From the NCBI GenBank assembly GCA_002162915.1, contig MABB01000027.1, positions 10,272 through 17,408 of the forward strand: a stretch of DNA of 7,137 nucleotides, read 5' to 3'. Each line of letters begins with the position of its first letter. Positions within the stretch are counted from its first letter, which is position 1. Under the pieces are notes generated by a model, which made no database searches, was not told the DNA's origin, and saw only the letters and a list, made by a program, of their open reading frames with translations. This DNA is from Rhodospirillales bacterium 47_12_T64. Lineage in GTDB: Bacteria > Pseudomonadota > Alphaproteobacteria > Kiloniellales > Kiloniellaceae. The translations under genes and the position numbers were made by a program. Positions 1 to 6,905 of this stretch are shown here, in pieces.

Positions 1-1761
1 CGTTTACCTGCCGGTGTGGTCGAGCATCAGTTCTTTGTCACTGAAAGAACAGGCGATATGGATCCCGCTCTTCCCACCTTACGAGACCTGGACGGGGGTT
101 ATTACATCAAACCAGAAGTTGGTGGCTTCGCTGTTGGCGGTTGGGAGAAAGCGACAGATCCATGGGCTATGGATGGTGTGCCTAAAGGCTTTGGCCGTGA
201 ACTCTTCCAAGGCAATCAAGATCGATTAGAAGAAATTGCATTGCCTGCCTGTGAACGTGTGCCAGCTTTAGGTGAACTCGGGATTAAGAGTATCATCAAT
301 GGTCCAATTCCAATTTCCCCCGATGGGGAGCCAATCATGGGACCAGTCGCAGAACTGGACAATTATTATGTGGCTGCTGCCTTTACATCGGGCATTGCCG
401 CATCAGGTGGCGTTGGACAATGTATGGCCAATTGGATTTTGGAAGGCGACCCAGGCATGGATCTCTGGGCCTTTGACAATCTCCGCTTTGGCCTCCCCCA
501 CACCGGAAGACGCTACATGAAAGAACGCAGCGTCGAAGCATACTCTCAATATTATGCTATGTCTTGGCCAGGAAAAGAATTGCAATCCGCACGGGGAGCT
601 CGACGCAGCCCACTTTATGAAACTCTCAAAAGTCAAAATGCGGTCTATGGATCCAAATTCGGCTGGGAAAGACCGAATTGGTTTGCGTTGCCAGGGGGGG
701 CTACTTTCGAAGAACCTTCATTTAATCGACCTAACTGGTTTCAGGTCGTTGGCGAGGAACATAAGGCAGTCCGGGAAAAAGTTGCACTGATTGACATGGC
801 ATCTTTTTCTAAATTTGAAATATCCGGTCCCGGAGCCTTGGGCTATCTGCAAAATCTTGCATGCAGCAACTTGGATAAACCTGTAGGATCGTGTCACTAC
901 ACCCAACTTTTGAACGAAAAAGGTGGCATTGAGGCAGATGTAACCATCATCCACGAAGCATTTAACAAATTTTACCTTGTCACGGGAAGTGCGTTTGGTG
1001 CCCATGACCTCTATCATTTACGTCGCCATTTACCACAAAACGGCTCTGTACATATTCAGGATGTAACCTCAGCTAAGTCAGTGATAAATCTATGTGGTCC
1101 TTTGGCCCGAAAAGTCTTAGAGAAAGTCACCCATGATGACGTCTCAAACGAAGTTTTCCCTTTTATGTCAGCTCAAACTATATGGATTGGCTATGCGCCA
1201 GTCTTGGCTGTGCGATTGACATATGTAGGTGAACTCGGGTGGGAGTTACATATTCCCACTGAATATGCCTTGCATGTCTATGAAGAACTCCAAAATGCGG
1301 GAGAAGAGTTTAGCATAGAAAATGTTGGCTACCGCGCTGTTGACAGTTTACGATTGGAAAAACGCTTTCTTGCTTGGGGAACGGATATCACGCCTGACTA
1401 CACGCCACTTGAAGCTGGAATTGGCTTTACTATCAACTGGGATAAGGGAAATTTCATTGGACGTAATGCCTTACTAAAACAGAAACAGACAGGCCTTACA
1501 CAGCGGCTTCACTGCTTCTCTCTAGATAAAACAATCTCCGTCTTCGGTAGCGAAACTTTTATTGTAGGTGGAGAGCCTATAGACATCACAACTTCTGGTG
1601 GTTATGGGTATAGCGTAAACTCGAATTTGGTTCTAGGATACCTTCCAACGTCCATCACAGATTATAGTGCAATTGAACTAGAGGTCTTTGGAGAAAGACA
1701 CAAGTTAACCCCCGTCAAAGGTAGTGCATACGACCCTACTCGAAAAAAGATCATAGTTTAA
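1..1761 (+). CDS. FAD-dependent demethylating dehydrogenase fused to GcvT-like folate domain (dimethylglycine/sarcosine dehydrogenase family), 5'-truncated by window edge
   Basis: The frame is open from base 1 (first residues RLPAG) and ends at TAA 1759-1761, giving 586 visible residues. Family members run to about 800, so roughly 200 N-terminal residues, with the GxGxxG FAD site, lie outside. The visible order is: C-terminal part of the DAO-type FAD domain to about residue 165 (HQFFVTE, then PISPDGEPIMGP and GIAASGGVGQ); a middle FAO-type segment with RRSPLYE and KFGWERPNWFA (about 165-235); then a GcvT-like aminomethyltransferase domain with GGIEAD (from nt 922) and YVGELGWEL (from nt 1222), followed by EKRFLAWGTDIT and a GcvT C-terminal barrel. 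Such enzymes oxidatively N-demethylate small amino acids such as dimethylglycine or sarcosine and pass the one-carbon unit to tetrahydrofolate, usually in the cytoplasm. The Asp of GGIEAD aligns with the folate-site Asp of GcvT. The exact substrate cannot be told from this part. The family is secure; no start can be chosen here, and the GTG at 16 is internal. Confidence 0.92.
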   Translation, partial: RLPAGVVEHQFFVTERTGDMDPALPTLRDLDGGYYIKPEVGGFAVGGWEKATDPWAMDGVPKGFGRELFQGNQDRLEEIALPACERVPALGELGIKSIINGPIPISPDGEPIMGPVAELDNYYVAAAFTSGIAASGGVGQCMANWILEGDPGMDLWAFDNLRFGLPHTGRRYMKERSVEAYSQYYAMSWPGKELQSARGARRSPLYETLKSQNAVYGSKFGWERPNWFALPGGATFEEPSFNRPNWFQVVGEEHKAVREKVALIDMASFSKFEISGPGALGYLQNLACSNLDKPVGSCHYTQLLNEKGGIEADVTIIHEAFNKFYLVTGSAFGAHDLYHLRRHLPQNGSVHIQDVTSAKSVINLCGPLARKVLEKVTHDDVSNEVFPFMSAQTIWIGYAPVLAVRLTYVGELGWELHIPTEYALHVYEELQNAGEEFSIENVGYRAVDSLRLEKRFLAWGTDITPDYTPLEAGIGFTINWDKGNFIGRNALLKQKQTGLTQRLHCFSLDKTISVFGSETFIVGGEPIDITTSGGYGYSVNSNLVLGYLPTSITDYSAIELEVFGERHKLTPVKGSAYDPTRKKIIV

Positions 1762-1924
1762 GATGGAAATCTGAATACCTCACCGCACATACAAGCAAAT
1801 AACATCATGAGCCTAAAAGCGTCGACCGATCCCATTAATAGGACAGATCGTTTTCAGGACACCTGTTATTGGTATTTAACACTGTTTCTCGAAACTTCCG
1901 GATGCATGGACAAGACGAAAGATC
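1762..1924. other. Convergent intergenic gap, no clear gene
   Basis: This 163-bp spacer lies between two genes whose 3' ends face each other. I see no coding frame with a credible start and ribosome site. Two small inverted repeats occur: CGATC/GATCG around the AT-rich centre, followed by TTTT on the + strand (about 1827-1854), and CAGG-ACA-CCTG (about 1856-1866). Both stems are only 4-5 bp, so I do not call either a terminator for the dehydrogenase gene. Confidence 0.5.
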
Positions 1925-1948
1925 TTAGAGTTTATGATAATCTCTGAG
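1924..1948 (-). terminator. Weak hairpin over the stop codon of the Kef antiporter gene
   Basis: Read on the minus strand, CTCAGAG pairs with CTCTAAG (6 of 7 pairs, one mismatch) across an 11-nt loop. The second arm contains the TAA stop of the antiporter gene. The bases after it (ATCTTTCGTCTTGT) are T-rich but not a clean T run. The stem is AT-containing and weak, so it is only a possible intrinsic terminator. Confidence 0.22.
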
Positions 1949-3601
1949 CTTCTCGTAGTCACCTTCACGAAGATATTCAAACAAATCGCGTCGTTCCTCT
2001 TCGCCAACTCCTGCCGCTTCAAGGGTCGATGCCCCGAGGCGCAAACTCGCTTCAACGGTTTCAGGTATCGCATGGGAAGCGCCGAGTTTTGTAAAGTGAT
2101 CAGCATCATTCCAGTCACGAACGCGGACATGCAAAGGAACATCCGGATAGAGACGCTTCATGGTACGGACCACACTCTCGGCAGCCTTATAGTCATCAAG
2201 TGTGATTACCATTAAGCGTGCACGTACGGCACCGACTGCCTTTAAAATTTCTGGCCGACTGGCATCGCCAAACAAAACATTATGTCCATGTCGCCTGCCT
2301 TCAGCGACCTTTTGCGCATCCATATCTACCGCGATACAGCTGACTTTCACATTTCGAAGCATCCCCGCAATAACTTCCCCCACACGCCCAAACCCTGCAA
2401 TAATAACAGGTCGCTCCGGCACAGGTTCGGATGTTTCCATCGCATAAGAAGCCGGTGACTTAAGCCTCTCGGCAATGATTTCTCCCGCTTTCACCATCAG
2501 AGGCGTTATGGCCATGCTGAGCACAATAATAGCAATGAGAGTTTCCATCATCCCTTCTTGTAAAAGACCAAGACTGTCGCCAAGAGTAAAAAGGACAAAG
2601 CCGAACTCACCAGCCTGTGACAGTAAAAATCCACATCTGACAGCAATAGACAGAGGCGTTTTCCATAATTTTGCAAGGATGATAATCACACCAGCTTTTA
2701 TCGCGACCAAGACAAATGCGCCAAAAATAACCAGTTCAAGGTTGGTAAAGAGAGTCTCTGGTACAAATGACATACCGACACTCATAAAAAATAAACCGAG
2801 AAGCAAGCCGCGGAAGGGCATAATATCAGCTTCTATTTGTTGCTTGTATTCTGATTCTGACAATAGAACTCCGGCAATAAAGGCCCCCATTGCCATGGAG
2901 AGCCCAACCAATTCCATCGCCCAGGCAAACCCAAGAACAAGGAAAAGAGCTGTCGCGACAAAGGCATCGCTATTCTTGCTGTGCGCGATGGTGTGTAACA
3001 AAGGGTTAATGGCGTATCGTCCGACGACAAGTACCGAAATGAAGATGCCAACCGATTGCAGCAACGCAAAACCCATTGAGACCGAAAACCGCATTTCACC
3101 CAGCGCCAAAAGTGGCAAGAGAATTAAAAGTGGGATAACAGCCAAATCCTGAAAAAGTAGAATAGAAAAACTCACGCGCCCCCAATGGCTGGTCGTCTGA
3201 TGTTTATCGGCCAAAATTTGTACGCCAAAGGCTGTGGATGACAGAGCAAGACCAAAGCCGATCACCAAGGCGGTTTCTGTTTCAATACCAAAGATAAAGT
3301 ACGCAAGTGCCGCAATGACCAAGCCCGAAATGGCGACCTGCAATCCGCCCAGGCCCAAGACAAGCTTTCGCAGCACCCACAAGCGTTGAGGCTTGATTTC
3401 TATGCCAATTAGAAAAAGGAGAAAAACGACACCGAACTCCCCGATGTGACGCATGTAGTCCGCGTCGTTAACGAGAGCAAAACCGGCAGGACCGATTACA
3501 GCGCCAGCAAAAAGATACCCGAGGACAGAGCCAAGACCCAATCGACTGAACAACAAAACCGCCATTACGGATGCCGCCAGAAGCGATACGATCTCAAGCA
3601 T
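1925..3601 (-). CDS. KefB/KefC-type monovalent cation:proton antiporter (CPA2) with RCK/TrkA-N domain
   Basis: A complete 558-residue inner-membrane protein. Residues 1 to about 375 hold about 12 hydrophobic segments of the Na+/H+ exchanger fold. Signature stretches are LLFLIGIEIKPQRLW (61-75), LALSSTAFGVQ (118-128), the transport-site Gln-Asp in FQDLAVIPLL (Q151-D152), SMAMGAFIAGVLL (235-247), the gating loop QQIEADIMPFRG (254-265, E257 and D259 kept) and QAGEFGFVLF (329-338). A soluble RCK domain starts at about 397 with the nucleotide-binding GFGRVG (403-408) and the acidic beta2 end at D426. In E. coli such proteins export K+ in exchange for H+ to acidify the cytoplasm during electrophile stress, and glutathione holds them shut. 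This protein is about 60 residues shorter than KefC at the C-terminus, so glutathione gating is not assured. No KefF/KefG-like ancillary gene is next to it. The ATG at 3601 is chosen because AAGGGG precedes it at good spacing and the N-terminus matches the family. K+ versus Na+ specificity cannot be read here. Confidence 0.95.
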   Translation of the reverse strand: MLEIVSLLAASVMAVLLFSRLGLGSVLGYLFAGAVIGPAGFALVNDADYMRHIGEFGVVFLLFLIGIEIKPQRLWVLRKLVLGLGGLQVAISGLVIAALAYFIFGIETETALVIGFGLALSSTAFGVQILADKHQTTSHWGRVSFSILLFQDLAVIPLLILLPLLALGEMRFSVSMGFALLQSVGIFISVLVVGRYAINPLLHTIAHSKNSDAFVATALFLVLGFAWAMELVGLSMAMGAFIAGVLLSESEYKQQIEADIMPFRGLLLGLFFMSVGMSFVPETLFTNLELVIFGAFVLVAIKAGVIIILAKLWKTPLSIAVRCGFLLSQAGEFGFVLFTLGDSLGLLQEGMMETLIAIIVLSMAITPLMVKAGEIIAERLKSPASYAMETSEPVPERPVIIAGFGRVGEVIAGMLRNVKVSCIAVDMDAQKVAEGRRHGHNVLFGDASRPEILKAVGAVRARLMVITLDDYKAAESVVRTMKRLYPDVPLHVRVRDWNDADHFTKLGASHAIPETVEASLRLGASTLEAAGVGEEERRDLFEYLREGDYEKLRDYHKL

Positions 3602-3607
3602 ATTTAT

Positions 3608-3613
3608 CCCCTT
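3608..3613 (-). promoter_or_regulatory. Shine-Dalgarno site of the Kef antiporter gene
   Basis: On the minus strand AAGGGG lies 6 nt before the ATG (3601-3599), within a longer purine-rich run (GGGGAAGGGG). This is the strongest ribosome site in the window and supports the chosen start. Confidence 0.75.
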
Positions 3614-3624
3614 CCCCGAAGCTT

Positions 3625-3630
3625 ACTATA
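3625..3630 (-). promoter_or_regulatory. Possible -10 element of the Kef antiporter gene
   Basis: TATAGT on the minus strand matches TATAAT at 5 of 6 positions and would give a leader of about 20 nt before the ATG. No credible -35 hexamer sits 16-18 bp upstream, so a factor-dependent promoter or chance are both possible. The left arm of the 3634-3685 inverted repeat lies just upstream of it, where an operator would act. Confidence 0.22.
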
Positions 3631-3633
3631 ACT

Positions 3634-3685
3634 GTTCTATGACATGGTAATGTCTCAGCCAACCTTAAGATACCATGATTAGAAC
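3634..3685. repeat. Nested imperfect inverted repeat in the divergent promoter region
   Basis: The outer arms are GTTCTA (3634-3639) and TAGAAC (3680-3685). The inner arms are CATGGTA (3643-3649) and TACCATG (3671-3677). Both pairs are perfect reverse complements, separated by 3 nt on the left and 2 nt on the right, with a 21-nt centre, for 13 paired positions in all. It lies 33 bp from the antiporter start and about 190 bp from the transferase-like gene start. It could be a two-half-site operator, or an RNA hairpin in the antiporter leader if transcription begins further upstream. Neither role is shown by the sequence alone. Confidence 0.5.
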
Positions 3686-3766
3686 TGTTTTAAGAGTATG
3701 GGCATCTTGTTAACAAATAAATATGGTTAATTAAGAGAATCAGAAAATTAAGAATAGACCTCTTAA
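3665..3766. repeat. Cluster of TTAAGA hexamers
   Basis: TTAAGA occurs on the + strand at 3665-3670, 3690-3695, 3731-3736 and 3748-3753, and inverted as TCTTAA at 3761-3766. Two copies extend to TTAAGAG. The spacing is irregular (25, 41, 17 and 13 bp between starts), which argues against a strictly phased operator array. The region is AT-rich, so part of the excess may come from base composition. Confidence 0.35.
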
Positions 3767-3791
3767 AAGTCGGTAATCCTAAAACTATGAT
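3763..3791 (+). promoter_or_regulatory. Possible promoter of the transferase/peptidase operon
   Basis: TTAAAA (3763-3768, 4 of 6 to TTGACA), 17 bp, then TATGAT (3786-3791, 5 of 6 to TATAAT). It would give a leader of about 80 nt before the TTG start at 3876. A better -35 alone (TTGACC, 3802-3807) lacks a matching -10, so I prefer the first pair, weakly. Confidence 0.25.
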
Positions 3792-3875
3792 CTCATCTCC
3801 TTTGACCAATTCTTCGAAGCAGGACAAACTACCGATCAGATAAATAAAAAAATCCTATATGGAAAGAGACCTTCT

Positions 3876-5450
3876 TTGATTCATAATTTTTCTAGATCAC
3901 AGGCCGTCCGCAAGCCTGTATCAATAACGACGAGCGGCGTTGTTGCCGCACAGCATGTCAAAGCAGCCGAAATTGGTGCAGCTATTCTTGAAGAAGGCGG
4001 AGACGCCGTTGATGCGGCTGTGGCAGTCTCTTTCGCTATGGGCGTTCTTGAACCCTGGATGAGCGGTCCGGCTGGTGGCGGTGCCATGATGATCTGGCGA
4101 GAAGATGAGCAAAAATCCTATGCCCTCACCTATGGTATGAAGTCCCCAAAAGCATTGGACACAAAAGCCTTTCCCCTGGCAAAAGACGGGAAGGCAGCTG
4201 ATCTGTTCCCCTGGAAATCCGTCGTTGATGACAAGAACGTGCAAGGCCCCCTCTCCATTGCGGTCCCAGGCACTGTAGCAGGAGCGTCACTAGCTCACGA
4301 AGCTTTTGGGAAGATGTCTTGGAATGACTTGCTTCAACCCGCGATCAGGGAAGCAAAAGCGGGACTTCATGTGGATTGGTACGCAACTCTTGTCATCGCT
4401 TCTGCAACACGCGCGCTATCCGAAGATCCCGATGCAGCAGCGATGTTCCTTGAGGATGGTCAATGGCCAACAATTGCGGGTTGGACGGCGCTCTCTGAAA
4501 AACGTATCAGCTTGTCCAAATTTGCCGACACCCTAACCCAACTCGGGGAGGTCGGGGCACAGGATTTTTACACTGGAGACATTGCTGCGGCCATGGTGAA
4601 AGACGTGCAGGATAAAGGCGGGTTCCTCTCCATGGAGGATCTTGCCTCTTACTCCGTTGGCTTTGAAGCGCCGCTGGAAATTCCCTATCGAGGCAGTAAG
4701 CTACTTGCCACCCCAACCTTGACGGCAGGTCCGACATTGGCAGATACCATGGGACAGCTAGAAGGCATGTTCACCCCAGGACAAAAGCCCTGTTCTGAAG
4801 CATTCCAATCCTATGCGAAAGCTTTACAAGCCTCTTACAAACGACGGCTTGCGACGATGGGCGATCAGGATGCTCCGAATGCTCCCTCTTGCACGACGCA
4901 TTTTTCCATCGTCGACCGTCATGGCAATATGGTGTCTATGACACAGACCCTTTTGTCTCTTTTCGGGTCACGCGTTGTCTCACCGTCAACCGGGCTTTTG
5001 ATGAACAATGGCATCATGTGGTTTGATCCAGAACCCGGGCACCCTAACTCACTTGCACCGAACAAACGTTGCCTGATGAACGTCTGCCCTGTCATTGGCG
5101 AAAAGAATGGCCGGCGCTTTGCTCTGGGCGCCTCTGGTGGCCGTAAAATTATGCCTGCCGTCATGCATCTGTCCTCTTTTCTTGCAGACTTCGACATGTC
5201 ACTGGAAGAGGCATTCCATTACCCAAGAATGGATGTGTCCGGCGGAGACGCCATAATCGCAGATGAGGATCTCTCCCCTGAAATTATTCAAGCCTTGGCA
5301 AAAGACAATCAGGTAACAACCACCAAACGAACGGTATTTCCTTACGCCTTTGCCTGCCCCGCAGGTGTCTTGAGAGAAAAAGGCAATAACATGGGCTGTA
5401 CAGAAATCATGTCGCCTTGGGGCGACGCCGTTTCCGAAAGAGCAAAATAG
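3876..5450 (+). CDS. Gamma-glutamyltransferase-like Ntn-hydrolase with altered glutamyl pocket
   Basis: A 524-residue member of the gamma-glutamyltransferase (peptidase T3) family. The large-subunit part has GGDAVDAAVAVSFAMGVLEPWMSGPAGGGAM-type features (41-71), SIAVPGTVAG (127-136) and YRGSKLLATPTLTAGPT (271-287). The processing site is C339/T340-T341-H342; T340 would be the self-cleavage site and the N-terminal nucleophile of the small subunit. The oxyanion Gly-Gly is G421-G422 in GASGGRKI. Against E. coli GGT as I recall it, R114, N411, Q430, D433, S462 and S463 align with G87, L360, G379, W382, M401 and N402, so the glutamate-holding residues are gone. Ordinary gamma-glutamyl transfer from glutathione is therefore doubtful. 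There is no signal peptide, unlike the periplasmic E. coli enzyme, so it probably acts in the cytoplasm. The TTG at 3876 is the only usable start: the frame is open back to 3783 but has no ATG, GTG or other TTG, and GGAAAGAGA at 3861-3869 can serve as a weak ribosome site. It is co-transcribed with the peptidase that follows. Confidence 0.9.
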   Translation: MIHNFSRSQAVRKPVSITTSGVVAAQHVKAAEIGAAILEEGGDAVDAAVAVSFAMGVLEPWMSGPAGGGAMMIWREDEQKSYALTYGMKSPKALDTKAFPLAKDGKAADLFPWKSVVDDKNVQGPLSIAVPGTVAGASLAHEAFGKMSWNDLLQPAIREAKAGLHVDWYATLVIASATRALSEDPDAAAMFLEDGQWPTIAGWTALSEKRISLSKFADTLTQLGEVGAQDFYTGDIAAAMVKDVQDKGGFLSMEDLASYSVGFEAPLEIPYRGSKLLATPTLTAGPTLADTMGQLEGMFTPGQKPCSEAFQSYAKALQASYKRRLATMGDQDAPNAPSCTTHFSIVDRHGNMVSMTQTLLSLFGSRVVSPSTGLLMNNGIMWFDPEPGHPNSLAPNKRCLMNVCPVIGEKNGRRFALGASGGRKIMPAVMHLSSFLADFDMSLEEAFHYPRMDVSGGDAIIADEDLSPEIIQALAKDNQVTTTKRTVFPYAFACPAGVLREKGNNMGCTEIMSPWGDAVSERAK

Positions 5451-6836
5451 ATGACAACACGAGAAGGTACCATCCAAAGAGCAGAGGCCTATTTTGATAA
5501 CGGGTTTTTTCTAAAAGATCTTAGCCGCTTGGTCGCAGTTGAAACCGAAAGCCAGAACCCCGATCAACGTGAAGAGCTCTATCGCTATCTCCTTGAAGAG
5601 ATGACCCCATTGCTTGTCGCCATGGGGTTCACCGCAGAGGTATTTGAGAACCCAGACCCAAGCGGAGGGCCCATCCTTGTTGGCGAGCGCATAGAAGGCC
5701 CCGAACTTCACACAATCCTGACTTACGGTCATGGCGACGTCGTAAGATCCCAAACGGGTCAGTGGCGTGAAGGCCTGCACCCTTTCAAAGTTATCGTCGA
5801 AGGCGAAAAAATTTACGGTCGTGGCACAGCTGATAACAAATGCCAGCATCTCATCAACTTCTCCGCTCTGTCCTGCCTGCTAGAAGAACGCGGTAGTCTT
5901 GGCTTCAATGTAAAAGTGGTTATCGAAACCTCGGAAGAAACCGGATCGGCAGGACTGGCAGAGTTTTTCCAAGAGCATAAAGAATGCCTCAAAGCCCATG
6001 TACTGATCGCCTCTGACGGACCACGGTTACAACCGGATACGCCAACTTTGTTTATGGGATCACGCGGCGCCATAAACTTTGATCTCGTGGTAAATTTACG
6101 CGACGGCGCTAATCACTCTGGAAACTGGGGCGGCCTCCTCGCAGACCCCGCGATTATTCTTGCTCATGCGTTGGCCTGCATTACCGATGCGCGTGGACAG
6201 ATCCAGATCCCAGACTGGCGTCCCACAAGTCTCACACCTGAAATTCGAAAAGCGATCAAGGGACTCCCCGTCGGCGGTGGCCCAGAGATAGATCAGAACT
6301 GGGGCGAAGAAGATCTCGACCCGGCGGAACGTGCATTCGGCTGGAACTCCTTTTCGGTACTCGCCATGAAAAGTGGTGTTCCCGAAGCGCCGGTAAATGC
6401 CATTGCTGGTAGCGCCTCGGCCCATTGCCAGCTCCGTTTTGTCGTCGGCACAGAAGTCGAGGAAATTCTCCCTGCTTTGCGTAACCATCTTGATGCCAAC
6501 GGCTTTTCTAACGTCGAAATCAAACCGGCTGATGACGTATTTTTCAAAGCAACACGGCTAGACCCGGATCATTCTTGGGTAAAATTTGCAAAGGAATCAA
6601 TAGCCAAAACAAGTGGGAAAACCCCGCACCTCCTCCCGAACCTTGCCGGGTCTCTGCCCAATGACACCTTTAGCGAAATTCTCGGCCTGCCAACCGTATG
6701 GGTTCCCCATTCCTACGGCGGGTGTTCACAGCACGCACCCGATGAGCATATCCTTAAATCCATTTCCCGCGACGGCCTCCGAAACATGGCCGGGCTGTTT
6801 TGGGATATTGCAGAAAAAGGTACCGATTTTTTTTAA
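5451..6836 (+). CDS. M20-family zinc metallopeptidase (ArgE/DapE/carboxypeptidase G2 type)
   Basis: A 461-residue protein with the full di-zinc set of family M20: YGHGDVV with H94 and D96, GRGTADNK with bridging D128, ETSEETGS with general base E162 and zinc ligand E163, SDGP with D189, and CSQHAPDEH with H428. H222 in NHSGNWGG matches the His that reaches across the dimer in this family. The small dimerisation/lid domain lies at about 205-365 and splits the catalytic domain, as usual. The length suits the longer dipeptidase/carboxypeptidase members rather than DapE (about 375). No signal peptide or membrane segment is seen, so it is cytoplasmic. It likely hydrolyses a dipeptide or N-acyl amino acid; the exact substrate cannot be read. 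Its ATG directly follows the TAG of the transferase-like gene with no gap, and GAAAGAG (5436-5442) is its ribosome site inside the upstream gene, so the two are translationally coupled and probably act in one pathway. It ends in Phe-Phe followed by TAA within a T8 run. Confidence 0.93.
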   Translation: MTTREGTIQRAEAYFDNGFFLKDLSRLVAVETESQNPDQREELYRYLLEEMTPLLVAMGFTAEVFENPDPSGGPILVGERIEGPELHTILTYGHGDVVRSQTGQWREGLHPFKVIVEGEKIYGRGTADNKCQHLINFSALSCLLEERGSLGFNVKVVIETSEETGSAGLAEFFQEHKECLKAHVLIASDGPRLQPDTPTLFMGSRGAINFDLVVNLRDGANHSGNWGGLLADPAIILAHALACITDARGQIQIPDWRPTSLTPEIRKAIKGLPVGGGPEIDQNWGEEDLDPAERAFGWNSFSVLAMKSGVPEAPVNAIAGSASAHCQLRFVVGTEVEEILPALRNHLDANGFSNVEIKPADDVFFKATRLDPDHSWVKFAKESIAKTSGKTPHLLPNLAGSLPNDTFSEILGLPTVWVPHSYGGCSQHAPDEHILKSISRDGLRNMAGLFWDIAEKGTDFF

Positions 6837-6854
6837 AGCCAGAATTATCGAATA

Positions 6855-6874
6855 TCAAAGAGGCGAAGCTTTGA
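6855..6874. repeat. Small hairpin after the peptidase gene
   Basis: TCAAAG (6855-6860) pairs perfectly with CTTTGA (6869-6874) across an 8-nt loop, 18 bp after the peptidase stop. No T run follows on the + strand, so it is not a convincing intrinsic terminator; it could still be a 3'-end stabilising hairpin. Confidence 0.25.
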
Positions 6875-6905
6875 GTGGAGATTAAGACTTATCACAAACA
6901 AGATG

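Noticed and set aside
694..700. Run of seven G in the dehydrogenase gene, considered as a phase-variation tract or frameshift
   Set aside because: The reading frame is intact on both sides and the protein motif there (WFALPGG) fits the family, so there is no sign of a shift.
1827..1854. CGATC/GATCG hairpin followed by TTTT as terminator of the dehydrogenase gene
   Set aside because: Only five pairs with a 14-nt loop and a short T run; too weak to call.
2475..3152. Long open frame (225 codons) on the + strand opposite the Kef antiporter gene
   Set aside because: It is fully antisense to a strongly conserved membrane protein gene, its translation is rich in Lys, Arg, Thr, Pro and Ser with no recognisable domain, and no ribosome site stands out. 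It is a shadow of the hydrophobic codons on the other strand.
3802..3807. TTGACC as the -35 of the transferase/peptidase operon
   Set aside because: It is a good -35 match, but no -10-like hexamer is found 16-19 bp downstream.
3787..3843. 18-codon ATG frame (MISSPLTNSSKQDKLPIR) in the divergent spacer
   Set aside because: There is no clear ribosome site, it is low in complexity and has no recognisable leader-peptide features such as runs of one amino acid. It is most likely chance.
6096..6488. 130-codon open frame on the minus strand inside the M20 peptidase gene
   Set aside because: It lies entirely within the peptidase frame that carries all catalytic motifs, and its translation has no family resemblance.
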